In this document: positions 26,443-35,185 of the stretch, in pieces
How positions within the stretch are numbered: the first letter of the stretch is position 1
Layout of the letters: every line of letters starts with the position of its first letter
Assembly (NCBI GenBank): GCA_900543715.1
Contig: UQSX01000005.1
Span: 1-64,000, forward strand
Length of the DNA: 64,000 nt
Origin: an uncultured Blautia sp.
GTDB taxonomy: Bacteria > Bacillota > Clostridia > Lachnospirales > Lachnospiraceae
Reading direction: 5' to 3'
The notes under the pieces: model-generated
Told to the model about the DNA's origin: nothing
Databases searched by the model: none
The model's input: only the letters and a program-made list of their open reading frames with translations
Made by a program: the position numbers and the translations under genes

Positions 26443-26470
26443 CTTTCACTTTTATTTTTTCCAATACACT

Positions 26471-27754
26471 TTATGAGATCACTTTTATTCCGCCCTGCTG
26501 GCGTACCTTCAGGACATGGCAGGAACCTCTGCCAAAGATCTGATCAATCCGTTTTCTGTACTCTTCTACGTAGCTGTTTTCTACAAACACCTGGATGGTT
26601 CCGGCAAATCCACCTCCATGGACCCGGCTGACGCCGTGGTTCTGAAGAATGCTCTCGCTGGCACCTAAAGCGATGGACATCGCCTGATTCTGCTCATCTC
26701 TGTTTATGTAAATGTTCTGAAGATATTTAAAAGAGGAATTCCCGGATTCCTTTACTAATTCCAGGAATTTCTGGAACTCACCTTTTTCCAGAGCTTCCAC
26801 CTGCTGCTCTACCCTCTTTTCTTCCCCAAAGAAATGAAGGGCACGAAGCACAGGACGGTCTCCTAAAATACTTCTTAATCCTGGAATCTGTGCAAAGAAT
26901 TCCTGCTCCTCAACTTCCCTGAGTACTTTTTTCTTGAAAAAGTCTGCAACACGCTTCATCTCTTCCGGAATCTTTGCATAATCATCTGTAAGGTTTGCAT
27001 GAGAAGCCTTGGTATCCACGATACAGAGACTATACTGATAAGCCTGGAAATCAGAAGGTACTTTTTTTACAGAAGGTGCCTGGGGATCCTTAAAATCAAT
27101 ATGGATCAGACCTCCTACTGCGCTTGCCATCTGGTCCATCAGGCCGCAGGGCTTTCCGAAATACACATTCTCTGCATACTGTCCCACCTTGGCAATCTCC
27201 ACCGGATCGATCTCCATATTGTTGAAGAGACCTGAAAAAATAGTTCCCATAATAATCTCAAAGGCCGCTGAGGATGACAATCCGGCGCCGATCAGCACAT
27301 CGCTGGTAATATAGGCCCGGAATCCTCCGATCTTATACCCTTTTTCTGCCAGAGCAGCGGCAACGCCTCTGATAAGAGCAGCCGTTGTTCCTTCTTCTTC
27401 ATATTTTTCTTCCAGATCATCGGTATCCACTTCCACCATATCGTATCCTTCTGATACTACCTGTATTACCGAAGATTCAGCAGGGCTGACCACGCCAATA
27501 GCATCCAGGTTGATGGAAGTAGCCAGCACCATTCCATGCTGGTGGTCTGTATGGTTTCCTCCTACCTCGCTTCTTCCCGGCGCACTGTATATCTCTACCT
27601 GGCTTTCACCGAACAATTCTTCAAATTTTTCCACAGCCTGGGCGTATCTGGTGTTCTGTCTTTTTGCCTCGTTTTCGTCCTGATAAATATCCTGAAATAG
27701 CTTTTCATACTTTCCCTGCAGAAGTTCTTCTTTTAAAATCTTAGAGTCTTTCAT
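26471..27754 (-). CDS. galK: Galactokinase
   Basis: A GHMP-family kinase of 427 residues that phosphorylates galactose at C1, the entry to the Leloir pathway. The galactokinase signature GRSEVGGNHTDHQHG is near residue 60, the ATP loop IGAGLSSSAAFE near 152-163, and the C-terminal GGGFAGTIQVF motif near 392. The sequence is longer than the E. coli enzyme by about 45 residues, mostly at the N-terminus. AGGAGG lies nine bases before the ATG. It is divergent from the DUF885 peptidase gene; with the neighbouring alpha-galactosidase it would handle raffinose-type sugars. Confidence 0.94.
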   Translation of the reverse strand: MKDSKILKEELLQGKYEKLFQDIYQDENEAKRQNTRYAQAVEKFEELFGESQVEIYSAPGRSEVGGNHTDHQHGMVLATSINLDAIGVVSPAESSVIQVVSEGYDMVEVDTDDLEEKYEEEGTTAALIRGVAAALAEKGYKIGGFRAYITSDVLIGAGLSSSAAFEIIMGTIFSGLFNNMEIDPVEIAKVGQYAENVYFGKPCGLMDQMASAVGGLIHIDFKDPQAPSVKKVPSDFQAYQYSLCIVDTKASHANLTDDYAKIPEEMKRVADFFKKKVLREVEEQEFFAQIPGLRSILGDRPVLRALHFFGEEKRVEQQVEALEKGEFQKFLELVKESGNSSFKYLQNIYINRDEQNQAMSIALGASESILQNHGVSRVHGGGFAGTIQVFVENSYVEEYRKRIDQIFGRGSCHVLKVRQQGGIKVIS

Positions 27755-27871
27755 TTGCTTTATCCTCCTGTTTATTCTTGTTTATCATAGCATACTTTTC
27801 CAAGAAAATATACATACCCTTTTTCTTTTTTCATAAACTGTATAGAATACCCGAATTGGGAGTAAGCACTT

Positions 27872-29644
27872 TTGAAAGCATTTTCAGCATTCAAGCGGAA
27901 ACACCTGATTTTTCCACTGTTTCTCATACTTTTGACAGGTTCCTTTCTCTTTGTCTTTCGGAGCTGTCATCCAGAATCTGAAGACACACGTTTTGAAAAA
28001 TACATAGAAAAGATTTTCCGGGAGGAAATGCAGACAAACACCCTCAATCTTCATTATACTCTGGCTTATCCGGAAGATTATGGGATTCAGGACTATGAGA
28101 TCAGTCTGGGCACAATGGAACCGGAAGCACTGGAAAAAAGTCTTAAGGAAACGGAAAAATTCCACAAAATATTAGAGAGTTTTGATCCTTCCGGGATGTC
28201 CAGAGAAAATCAGATCCTCTATGATATCCTGTCGCTGGAATTCTCCTCCCAGGTTTCTCTTGGAAGCTCCTATCTTCTTCAGGAGCCCCTGGGACCCAAT
28301 CTGGGAATCCAGGCCCAGCTCCCTATCCTGCTGTCAGAATATACCTTCCGCACTTCCGCGGATATCAAAGACTATTTTTCTCTTCTGGCCCAGCTGCCGG
28401 ACTATTTCCAGGGAATCCTGGAATTTGAAAGGAAAAAAGCAGAAGAAGGACTTTTTATGAGCGATACCAGCGCAGACCGGATCATCCAGCAGTGTCAGAG
28501 TTTTATGGAAACAGGAAGGGAGAATTATCTCTGCACCATGTTTCAGCAGCGTGTGGATGAGCTTTTGGATAAGAAGCAGATCAGCAGCCAGCAGGCAGAA
28601 TCCTTCATCCAAATGCATGAGAAGCTTATGGATCAGTTTGTTTTTCCCGCTTACCTTACACTTTCTCAGGGATTAGAAAAGCTGAAAGGACAGGGAAAAA
28701 ACTCCGGAGGTCTTGTATATCTTGAAAATGGGAAAGATTATTATGAGTATCTGATTCAACGCACTGTGGGAGATTATCGTTCTCCTGAAAGAATCCTCCA
28801 GAGTCTTTTTGAACAGCTCCAGACAGATTATGGTAAAATACAGGCGCATCTGGCCGCAAATCCGGAAATCATAGCAAAATCCTACAGTCTTCCGGCTTCT
28901 GATCTCTCCCCGGAGCAGATGCTGGATTATCTTCAGCATGTTATCACAGATGACTTTCCCAGACTGGAGGTAGAAGACTACGAAATAAAATATGTGCCGG
29001 AGTCTATGGAGGAATTCTCCAGTCCGGCCTTTTACCTGACTCCTCCTGTAGATACTCTGACCCCTAATACGATCTATATTAATCAGTCCAGCCAGGTATC
29101 CCAGGCAGAGCTTTTCACCACTCTGGCCCATGAAGGATTTCCCGGCCACCTGTATCAGACTGTCTACTTTGGGGGACAGGAGCACCACCCGATCCGGGAG
29201 CTTTTAAGCTGCAGCGGATATATCGAGGGCTGGGCTACCTATGTGGAATCTCTGTCTTACGGCTATGCTTCTCCATTTCTCCATACAGATCCGGAGGTCA
29301 TGGATTTTCTCTGTCTCAATCGCTCTATAAGCCTGTGTCTGTACTCTATTCTGGATCTGGGCATTCATTATCAAGGCTGGAATCTCCAGACCACCTCTGA
29401 TACTCTGGGAGTTTTTGGGATCACAGACCAGGAGACCTGCAAAGAAATCTTCCAATATATTGTAGAAAATCCTGCCAATTATCTGAAATACTATCTGGGA
29501 TATCTGAATTTTGTTTCTCTGAAAGACCGGGCACAAAAAGAAGCCGGAAACAGTTTCAGCCTAAAAGATTTCCACGAAGATCTTCTGGATATCGGTCCGG
29601 CTCCGTTTCCGGTAATAGAAAAATATTTGTTCAAAGAAGAATAG
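27872..29644 (+). CDS. DUF885 family zinc metallopeptidase, membrane-anchored
   Basis: A 590-residue protein with a basic start (KAFSAFKRKH) and a hydrophobic segment at about 12-30 ending in a cysteine (FRSC). This could be a signal anchor or an imperfect lipobox. The body fits the DUF885 metallopeptidase family: zinc motif HEGFPGH at about 419 and the downstream EGWATYVESL with the third ligand. The substrate is unknown, probably extracellular peptides. It starts at TTG 27872 with GGGAGT about ten bases upstream; no ATG gives the signal segment. It is transcribed alone, with a terminator after it. Confidence 0.85.
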   Translation: MKAFSAFKRKHLIFPLFLILLTGSFLFVFRSCHPESEDTRFEKYIEKIFREEMQTNTLNLHYTLAYPEDYGIQDYEISLGTMEPEALEKSLKETEKFHKILESFDPSGMSRENQILYDILSLEFSSQVSLGSSYLLQEPLGPNLGIQAQLPILLSEYTFRTSADIKDYFSLLAQLPDYFQGILEFERKKAEEGLFMSDTSADRIIQQCQSFMETGRENYLCTMFQQRVDELLDKKQISSQQAESFIQMHEKLMDQFVFPAYLTLSQGLEKLKGQGKNSGGLVYLENGKDYYEYLIQRTVGDYRSPERILQSLFEQLQTDYGKIQAHLAANPEIIAKSYSLPASDLSPEQMLDYLQHVITDDFPRLEVEDYEIKYVPESMEEFSSPAFYLTPPVDTLTPNTIYINQSSQVSQAELFTTLAHEGFPGHLYQTVYFGGQEHHPIRELLSCSGYIEGWATYVESLSYGYASPFLHTDPEVMDFLCLNRSISLCLYSILDLGIHYQGWNLQTTSDTLGVFGITDQETCKEIFQYIVENPANYLKYYLGYLNFVSLKDRAQKEAGNSFSLKDFHEDLLDIGPAPFPVIEKYLFKEE

Positions 29645-29671
29645 AAAAAGAATCCTGCAAAGCAGGATTCT
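29644..29671 (-). terminator. Terminator of the MarR gene
   Basis: AGAATCCTGC-TTT-GCAGGATTCT followed by TTTTCT on the minus strand. Confidence 0.85.
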
Positions 29672-29675
29672 CCGC

Positions 29676-29717
29676 CTGGGTTGGATCCCATAAACGACAT
29701 TTTCCTATCCAACCCAG
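29676..29717. repeat. 11-base inverted repeat between two terminators
   Basis: CTGGGTTGGAT (29676-29686) and ATCCAACCCAG (29707-29717) pair perfectly across a 20-base loop. It sits between the two strand-specific terminators of convergent genes. Confidence 0.6.
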
Positions 29718-29746
29718 TGCGCTCCTTACGGAGCGTTCTCTTTTTG
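29718..29746 (+). terminator. Terminator of the DUF885 gene
   Basis: CGCTCC-TTAC-GGAGCG followed by TTCTCTTTTT. Confidence 0.8.
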
Positions 29747-29749
29747 TAA

Positions 29750-30187
29750 TTACCGGTAAGAATCAAAAAAAGTTCTCAGGTTCATCAATGATTTCACCAG
29801 AATTTCCTGTTGTTCTTCGTCCAGATCCTTCAGTACTGCCTGTATCATTCCATCATGGAATTTCATATGATGGGCATTGGCTTTCCGCCCTTTTTCCGTC
29901 AGGGAAATAAGGACTACCCGTCTATCTTCCTCGCTTCTCTCTCTGTGCACATATCCCTTCTTTACCAGGCTATTAATGGCAATGGTCAGTGTTCCCACTG
30001 TGACAGATACAATCTTTGCCACAGAAGACATATTTTTTGGTTCCTTTTCTCCAATAGCCTCAATAATATGCATATCATTAACAGAAATATCTTTAAACTC
30101 TGAAGTAATCAGTGCCTTGCTCTCTATATCCAGGATCTCCTGGAAAAGTTTTACAAGGATGTCATGCAGTACCTCGTAATTACTCAT
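29750..30187 (-). CDS. MarR-family transcriptional regulator (FabT-like)
   Basis: A winged-helix repressor of 145 residues. The central DNA-binding region runs KNMSSVAKIVSVTVGTLTIAINSLVKKGYV, then the wing with RSEEDRRVVLISLTEKG, all typical of MarR proteins. The start MSNYEVLHDIL at 30187 has GAGAGGAG upstream; a frame to 30208 is longer without support. Its upstream region carries TTTTGATTATCAAAA, which resembles sites bound by FabT, the MarR repressor of fatty-acid synthesis genes, so autoregulation and a FabT-like role are plausible. No fab genes are in the window, so this stays an inference. Confidence 0.8.
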   Translation of the reverse strand: MSNYEVLHDILVKLFQEILDIESKALITSEFKDISVNDMHIIEAIGEKEPKNMSSVAKIVSVTVGTLTIAINSLVKKGYVHRERSEEDRRVVLISLTEKGRKANAHHMKFHDGMIQAVLKDLDEEQQEILVKSLMNLRTFFDSYR

Positions 30188-30232
30188 GCCATCACTCCTC
30201 TCAGACATATCGTCTGTATTCTTGATGGTTTT

Positions 30233-30261
30233 ATTATATCCGATTCAACTATCAATTACAA
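30233..30261 (-). promoter_or_regulatory. Promoter of the MarR gene
   Basis: TTGTAA, 17-base spacer, TATAAT on the minus strand, 46 bases before the ATG. The spacer carries an imperfect ATTGATAGTTGAAT dyad. Confidence 0.7.
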
Positions 30262-30268
30262 TCAAATT

Positions 30269-30283
30269 TTTTGATTATCAAAA
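30269..30283. promoter_or_regulatory. FabT-like palindrome
   Basis: TTTTGAT-T-ATCAAAA, a perfect dyad, eight bases upstream of the -35 of the MarR gene. Confidence 0.55.
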
Positions 30284-30291
30284 TATTTTTC

Positions 30292-30331
30292 AAAAAAATA
30301 AGGGACTACCCTGCTTGTTATGGATAATCCC
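30292..30331 (-). terminator. Terminator of the pduL-like gene
   Basis: GGGATTATCC pairs (with G-U) with GGTAGTCCC, followed by TTATTTTTTTG on the minus strand. Confidence 0.7.
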
Positions 30332-30370
30332 CTGTCTTTATATTTCAAAATTTTAAGCAGATTTAATATT

Positions 30371-30943
30371 TTATTTTACGATCATTTCACCGTAGCACTC
30401 TTTTCCAGGAGCCAGAGCGTTAGATTCATCTGTGTCGATATGAGCTGCTGTAGCATAAGAAGCACTTACACGGACAACTACATCTCCGAATGTTAAAGAA
30501 CGTCCGTTAGGAGATTCGATAGCAAGGCTTACGATCTGTTTATCTTTAACTCCTGCTGCTTCTGCATCTTCCGGTGTCATATGTACATGACGTTTTGCAG
30601 CGATAACTCCTTCTGTAAGTTCTACTTCTCCAGCAGGTCCAATCAGCTTACATGCACCGGAGCCAGCAATATCGCCGGACTCTCTGATAGGCGCTGTAAC
30701 GCCAAGACTTCTTGCGTCTGTCAGAGAAACCTCTACCTGTGTATCTTTTCTTACAGGACCCAGAACAGACATTTTCTGGCTTCCTTTTGTTCCTACTACT
30801 TCTACTTTTTCTTCACAGGCAAACTGACCTGGCTGGCTTAACATTTTTTTCACTGTCAGTTCATGTCCTTTACCGAACAGAATCTCCAGATGCTCCTGTG
30901 ATAAATGTACGTGTCTTGCAGATGTTTCTACTAATACTTTCAT
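30371..30943 (-). CDS. pduL: PduL-type phosphate acyltransferase
   Basis: PduL moves acetyl or propanoyl groups between CoA and phosphate. The 190 residues have the two-barrel pattern with zinc-binding histidine motifs SARHVHLS near the N-terminus and AAKRHVHMTPEDA near residue 120. The QPGQFACEEKVEVVG and VSLTDARSLG segments also fit. GGAGG lies eight bases before the ATG at 30943. There is no microcompartment targeting extension and no shell gene nearby, so it most likely acts in the cytosol as a housekeeping phosphotransacetylase for acetate production. It has its own strong promoter and a terminator. Confidence 0.9.
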   Translation of the reverse strand: MKVLVETSARHVHLSQEHLEILFGKGHELTVKKMLSQPGQFACEEKVEVVGTKGSQKMSVLGPVRKDTQVEVSLTDARSLGVTAPIRESGDIAGSGACKLIGPAGEVELTEGVIAAKRHVHMTPEDAEAAGVKDKQIVSLAIESPNGRSLTFGDVVVRVSASYATAAHIDTDESNALAPGKECYGEMIVK

Positions 30944-30995
30944 TTTGAAATCCTCCACTTTTTTATAATTATTAAATAATTATCCGTTATCTCTA

Positions 30996-31023
30996 ATTAT
31001 AGCTTTTTCCAAAAGGTTGTCAA
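30996..31023 (-). promoter_or_regulatory. Strong sigma-A promoter of the pduL-like gene
   Basis: TTGACA, 16-base spacer, TATAAT on the minus strand, about 50 bases before the ATG. Confidence 0.85.
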
Positions 31024-31062
31024 CGCATATGAAAGGATTTCTTACCGGGAATTTTGCATTTT

Positions 31063-31731
31063 TCAGGATACATGGTTTTCTGTAAATTTATTTTTCAAAT
31101 ACTGGTATTCTTCTACGATACCTCTCGTGATCTCATCTTCCTCCTGTTCATCATCCGGATGATAGATCCTCAGCAGGGCGAAATATCTTTTATCCAGCTC
31201 TTCCTCTGTTTTCAGGCCCTTAAAGTAATGGCCTCCTGCATCGTTTTCTTCCGTATCTTTCCCTTTATAGCCGCTGTCAAAAGCCGACCATTGAAAATCC
31301 GGCCTTTTATAAAAAGCCTTCCAGGTTTTGGAACTTCCCATATAGAACCGCCATATCCAGCTGCAGGCAGCTTCCAGGACCACCATTACCAGGCCTACAC
31401 CGGCAACAGGAACATAAATAAGGCCTCCTGCCACACAGAGTGTCAGTACAATAGCGGCAATCCCGGGCCCGTTTCCCTGGATCTGAAGTGCAACCTCCAC
31501 CAGGGCTGCTAAAGACACCACTACAGAAGACAAGATACATACAAAGGAAACTACGGTCCCCGAAATTTTCAAAAAATACTGGATGCAGCGGATCAGGATA
31601 AAGACTGCCGCTGCCGGGATTGCAAAAATCACCTTCAGTACGGTCAGAAAAATCTTCAGTATACGTCTGCCGTCAATTTTTTCCATTTTTTTACCTGCAT
31701 TTCTAAATATTACATGTGTCACGAATTTCAT
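31063..31731 (-). CDS. Membrane protein with C-terminal J-like domain
   Basis: A 222-residue protein. Residues about 25-125 hold three to four hydrophobic segments. The last 55 residues resemble a short J domain: FKGLKTEEELDKRYFALLRI, the HPD tripeptide (IYHPDD) and a final helix EEYQYLKNKF. J domains recruit DnaK/Hsp70, so this could tether chaperone activity to the membrane. The start at 31731 has AAGGA nine bases upstream; MEKIDGRR at 31686 is an alternative. It lies directly downstream of the histidine operon on the same strand but with 114 bases between. Function unknown. Confidence 0.7.
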   Translation of the reverse strand: MKFVTHVIFRNAGKKMEKIDGRRILKIFLTVLKVIFAIPAAAVFILIRCIQYFLKISGTVVSFVCILSSVVVSLAALVEVALQIQGNGPGIAAIVLTLCVAGGLIYVPVAGVGLVMVVLEAACSWIWRFYMGSSKTWKAFYKRPDFQWSAFDSGYKGKDTEENDAGGHYFKGLKTEEELDKRYFALLRIYHPDDEQEEDEITRGIVEEYQYLKNKFTENHVS

Positions 31732-31845
31732 CCTCTTTGTTCCTTTGAAATTCTGACATTTTTCTATCTTTTCTACAGGATTAGTGTACCATATTCCACA
31801 GGATTTTCACAGGATAAATTTTTAACAATATTCTCTGTCAAATAC

Positions 31846-32172
31846 TCAGGTATTGTGGTCACTTACATGAAACTTTTTCAGATTTCCGATTTTCTGCCGT
31901 CTCTCTGCCAGGATTTTTTCCACATCTTCCAGAGGGATGCCAGACTCCACCATCATAACAAGGAGATGATAGATAAGATCGCATATTTCATTTGCCGTAT
32001 CTTCATTTTTCCCGTTTTTTGCTGCAATAATAACTTCACTGCACTCCTCGCCGCATTTTTTCAAAATTTTGTCCAGTCCCTGTTCAAAAAGATAACAGGT
32101 ATAGGATCCTTCTCTTTTTTCTTCTTTTCTTTCCTGGACTACCTGATACAGCCCTTCCATAACATCCATCAT
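31846..32172 (-). CDS. hisE: Phosphoribosyl-ATP diphosphatase HisE
   Basis: HisE hydrolyses phosphoribosyl-ATP to phosphoribosyl-AMP, step two of histidine synthesis. The 108 residues show the all-alpha NTP pyrophosphatase pattern: [32 protein letters not shown] followed by the [14 protein letters not shown] helix, with the acidic metal-binding residues in place. In many bacteria hisE is fused to hisI; here it is separate, its ATG overlapping the hisI stop by four bases. GGGAGG precedes. It is the last gene of the operon. Confidence 0.93.
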   Translation of the reverse strand: MMDVMEGLYQVVQERKEEKREGSYTCYLFEQGLDKILKKCGEECSEVIIAAKNGKNEDTANEICDLIYHLLVMMVESGIPLEDVEKILAERRQKIGNLKKFHVSDHNT

Positions 32173-32501
32173 TTTTTCTCTTCCTCCCATAATTCTCTGA
32201 AAAAGCAGCTGTGAGCGCCGGTGTGGCAGGCCGCCCCTGTCTGGATCACAGTGATCAGCAGAGTATCTTCATCACAGTCTCCTTTTATGTCAACCACCTT
32301 CTGAACATGGCCGGATGTGGCCCCTTTATTCCACAGCTCTTGTCTGGAGCGGCTGTAAAACCAGGTGTAGCCTGTTTCAAAGGTCTTCCTGAGACTTTCC
32401 CGGTTCATATAGGCCAGCATCAAAACCTCTCCCGTATCTTTCTCCTGAACGATTGCCGGAAGCAGATTACTTTTCTTAAAATATTTTTCTATATCTATCA
32501 T
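32169..32501 (-). CDS. hisI: Phosphoribosyl-AMP cyclohydrolase HisI
   Basis: HisI opens the adenine ring of phosphoribosyl-AMP, step three. The 110 residues include [29 protein letters not shown], the DCDEDTLL metal region and the zinc ligand block [10 protein letters not shown]. Length matches the stand-alone enzyme. It lies two bases after hisF and overlaps hisE. Confidence 0.95.
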   Translation of the reverse strand: MIDIEKYFKKSNLLPAIVQEKDTGEVLMLAYMNRESLRKTFETGYTWFYSRSRQELWNKGATSGHVQKVVDIKGDCDEDTLLITVIQTGAACHTGAHSCFFRELWEEEKK

Positions 32502-32503
32502 TG

Positions 32504-33265
32504 TCAGTTCCTTCTCACAGGGATATCCTGCTCTCTCAAATGTTCTTTTACCTGCTCTACAGTCAGTTCCCGGAAATGGAACAGGGAAGCCGCCAGAGCT
32601 GCATCTGCTCCGGTTTTCTCAAAAACCTCTGAAAAATGTTCCAGCTTTCCGCAGCCGCCGCTGGCGATCACGGGAATCGAAACCCGGTCACAGACTGCCT
32701 GGGTCAGTTCCAGGTCAAAGCCATCCCGGCATCCATCTGTATCCATAGAGGTCAGCAGAATCTCTCCTGCTCCCAGTTCCTGGCACCTTTTCGCCCATTC
32801 CAGAGCATCCAGTCCCGTATCTTTTCTTCCGCCATGGACCACCACACGAAAGACGCCATCTTCATCTCTTCTGGCATCAATGGCTGCTACCACACACTGA
32901 CTTCCAAAGATTTTTGCCGCATCAGCAATAAGCTGCGGGTTCTTTACCGCCGCAGAGTTTACAGAAACCTTGTCTGCGCCTGCCCGAAGGATTTCCCGGA
33001 AATCGTCCACTGTGCGGATTCCTCCGCCTACAGTAAGGGGAACAAACACATGCCGGGCAGTTTTCCTGACCACATCGGTCATGGTCTTTCTTCCTTCATG
33101 AGTAGCGGTAATATCCAGAAAGCAGATTTCATCTGCTCCCTGTTTGTCATATTCTATAGCGCACTCCACTGGGTCTCCTACTTCTTTTATCCCCACAAAG
33201 TTTACACCTTTTACTACTTTTCCGTCCCTGACATCCAGGCAGGGAATGATTCTTTTGGCCAGCAT
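32504..33265 (-). CDS. hisF: Imidazole glycerol phosphate synthase subunit HisF
   Basis: The cyclase subunit that uses ammonia from HisH to form imidazole glycerol phosphate and AICAR. The TIM barrel of 253 residues has the catalytic pair in [13 protein letters not shown] and the second aspartate in LLTSMDTDG, plus phosphate loops LTVGGGIRT and IASGGCG. It starts on the last base of the hisA stop. Confidence 0.97.
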   Translation of the reverse strand: MLAKRIIPCLDVRDGKVVKGVNFVGIKEVGDPVECAIEYDKQGADEICFLDITATHEGRKTMTDVVRKTARHVFVPLTVGGGIRTVDDFREILRAGADKVSVNSAAVKNPQLIADAAKIFGSQCVVAAIDARRDEDGVFRVVVHGGRKDTGLDALEWAKRCQELGAGEILLTSMDTDGCRDGFDLELTQAVCDRVSIPVIASGGCGKLEHFSEVFEKTGADAALAASLFHFRELTVEQVKEHLREQDIPVRRN

Positions 33266-33984
33266 CAGAATTCACCTGCCTTCTCAATGGCTTCTTTCAG
33301 GTTAATAGCGCCGGAATAAATGGATTTTCCACAGATACAGCCATACAGCCCCAGTTTCGCACAGTTTTCAATATCTTCTATAGACCGGACTCCGCCGCTG
33401 GCGATAACCCGGCAGGACACCGCATCATTTAACTGTTCCAGATGATCCAGGTTTACCCCGGTAAGGGTTCCGTCTCTGGAAATATCCGTGTAAATCAAAG
33501 TCTTAACTCCCATCTGTTCCATAGCCATAGCCAGCTCCAGGTAGCATACGGCACTGGTCTCCATCCAGCCTTCTGTGGCCACCATACCGTCTCTGGCATC
33601 AATTCCCACGGCAATCTTATCTCCGAATTCTTTCACCGCCTCTGCCACCAGTCGGGGATTTTTCACTGCCGCAGAACCCAGGATTATCCTGGAAATTCCC
33701 TCCTCCAGGTAGGATTCTATGGTCTTCATATCTCTGATCCCGCCGCCCAGCTCTGTATTCATGCCGGTTTCTTTGGCAATCCTCAGGAAAATATCCCGGT
33801 TTACCGGATAGGCGTCTTTGGCGCCGTTTAAATCAACCATATGTACCCACTTGGCCCCTTCACGGGCAAACTTCCTGGCTGTTTCAAAAGGATCTTCCGC
33901 TACTTTCTGGGCTGTGCCGTAGTCACCTTTAAGCAAACGGACACAGGTCTTATCTTTAATATCAATTGCAGGTAATACTATCAT
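33265..33984 (-). CDS. hisA: ProFAR isomerase HisA
   Basis: HisA isomerises the aminoaldose to the aminoketose in step four. The TIM barrel of 239 residues has catalytic aspartates in [14 protein letters not shown] and [10 protein letters not shown], and the phosphate loops LGGGIRD and ASGGVRS. It overlaps hisH by four bases and hisF by one. HisA rather than PriA is supported by the presence of a full histidine operon without trp genes. Confidence 0.96.
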   Translation of the reverse strand: MIVLPAIDIKDKTCVRLLKGDYGTAQKVAEDPFETARKFAREGAKWVHMVDLNGAKDAYPVNRDIFLRIAKETGMNTELGGGIRDMKTIESYLEEGISRIILGSAAVKNPRLVAEAVKEFGDKIAVGIDARDGMVATEGWMETSAVCYLELAMAMEQMGVKTLIYTDISRDGTLTGVNLDHLEQLNDAVSCRVIASGGVRSIEDIENCAKLGLYGCICGKSIYSGAINLKEAIEKAGEF

Positions 33985-34589
33985 ACTCTCACCAGCCTTG
34001 CAAAATTTTCTAACATTCTGAGTCCCGTCTTTCCGCTTTTCTCCGGATGAAACTGAGCTCCGTAAACCATTCCCCGGTGCACTAAAGCCGGGATCTTTTC
34101 TCCATATACTGTATAGCAGGATATATTTTCATCTGCTGTGTCAGCCCGGAAGGAATGAACAAAATATACATAAGGATCTTTCTCCATATCCTCGGTCATC
34201 GCACAGGGATTCAGCACCTGCAGGTCGTTCCAGCCCATATGGGGGATTTTCAGCCCCTTAGCGTCAATCTGGATTACCTGGCCGGGTATCAGTCCCAGGC
34301 CCTTTGTTTCTTTAAACTCGCAACTCTTTTCGAAAAGAAGCTGCATGCCCAGACAGATTCCCAGAAGGGGTTTCTTTAAGGCCTCACTGCATATTACCTC
34401 TGCCATCCCCTTTTTCTCCAGCATTTCCATAGCGTCAGGGAAGGCTCCCACCCCGGGAAGGATCAGCCCATCTGCTTTCTCAATTTCTTCTCTGTCCCCT
34501 GTGACGCAGTTTTCCACGCCCAGATAGTCCAGAGCATTTTTTACGCTGAACAGATTCCCTGCTCCATAATCTATGATTCCTATCATCAC
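33981..34589 (-). CDS. hisH: Imidazole glycerol phosphate synthase subunit HisH
   Basis: The glutamine amidotransferase subunit that feeds ammonia to HisF. The class I triad is visible: cysteine in LLGICLGMQLLFE (about 80), histidine and glutamate in GAQFHPEKSG (about 185). IIDYGAGN at the N-terminus and the PGVGAFPDAM oxyanion region are intact. It overlaps both neighbours by four bases. Confidence 0.97.
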   Translation of the reverse strand: MMIGIIDYGAGNLFSVKNALDYLGVENCVTGDREEIEKADGLILPGVGAFPDAMEMLEKKGMAEVICSEALKKPLLGICLGMQLLFEKSCEFKETKGLGLIPGQVIQIDAKGLKIPHMGWNDLQVLNPCAMTEDMEKDPYVYFVHSFRADTADENISCYTVYGEKIPALVHRGMVYGAQFHPEKSGKTGLRMLENFARLVRV

Positions 34590-35164
34590 AACACTCCCTT
34601 TGAAGAAAGCACGCCTTTGTCTGTCTCTGTTACCGCTTCCCTCAAAGCATGGGCAAAGGCTTTAAATATGGCTTCTATTTTATGATGGTCATTTTCTCCG
34701 TACAACACTTTCAGATGAAGAGTAATCCCCGCCTGGAAAGCCAGAGCCCGGAAAAATTCTTTGACCATGCAGCAGTCCAGAGTTCCCACAGAAGGATTCT
34801 CAAAGCTGGCGTCAAAGACCAGAAAGGCTCTTCCGCTGACATCCAGGGCACAAAATCCAAGGGCTTCGTCCATAGGTATGTAGAAACTGCCGTATCTCCG
34901 GATGCCCCCTTTATCCTTCAGGGCTTCCTTTAAAGCCATTCCAAGAACAATCCCCAGATCTTCAATGCTGTGGTGACAGTCCACCTCCAGATCTCCCTTC
35001 ATGGCAAGTTCAATGTCAAAACCACCATGGACACACAAAGCCTGCATCATATGGTCAAAAAATCCCACGCCGCAGCTCCCCTTATAGACCCCCTCTCCAT
35101 CCAGGTCCCAGCTCAGGGATATCTGGGTCTCCCGGGTATTCCGCTGTATCTTTCCCACTCTCAC
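34586..35164 (-). CDS. hisB: Imidazoleglycerol-phosphate dehydratase HisB
   Basis: A manganese-dependent dehydratase of step six. The 192 residues carry FFDHMMQALCVHGGFD, DCHHSIEDLGIVLG and the C-terminal GENDHHKIEAIFKAFA, the histidine-rich metal sites. There is no N-terminal phosphatase domain, so histidinol-phosphate phosphatase must be encoded elsewhere. Confidence 0.96.
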   Translation of the reverse strand: MRVGKIQRNTRETQISLSWDLDGEGVYKGSCGVGFFDHMMQALCVHGGFDIELAMKGDLEVDCHHSIEDLGIVLGMALKEALKDKGGIRRYGSFYIPMDEALGFCALDVSGRAFLVFDASFENPSVGTLDCCMVKEFFRALAFQAGITLHLKVLYGENDHHKIEAIFKAFAHALREAVTETDKGVLSSKGVL

Positions 35165-35185
35165 GGCACTCCACTCCTTTCTTCT

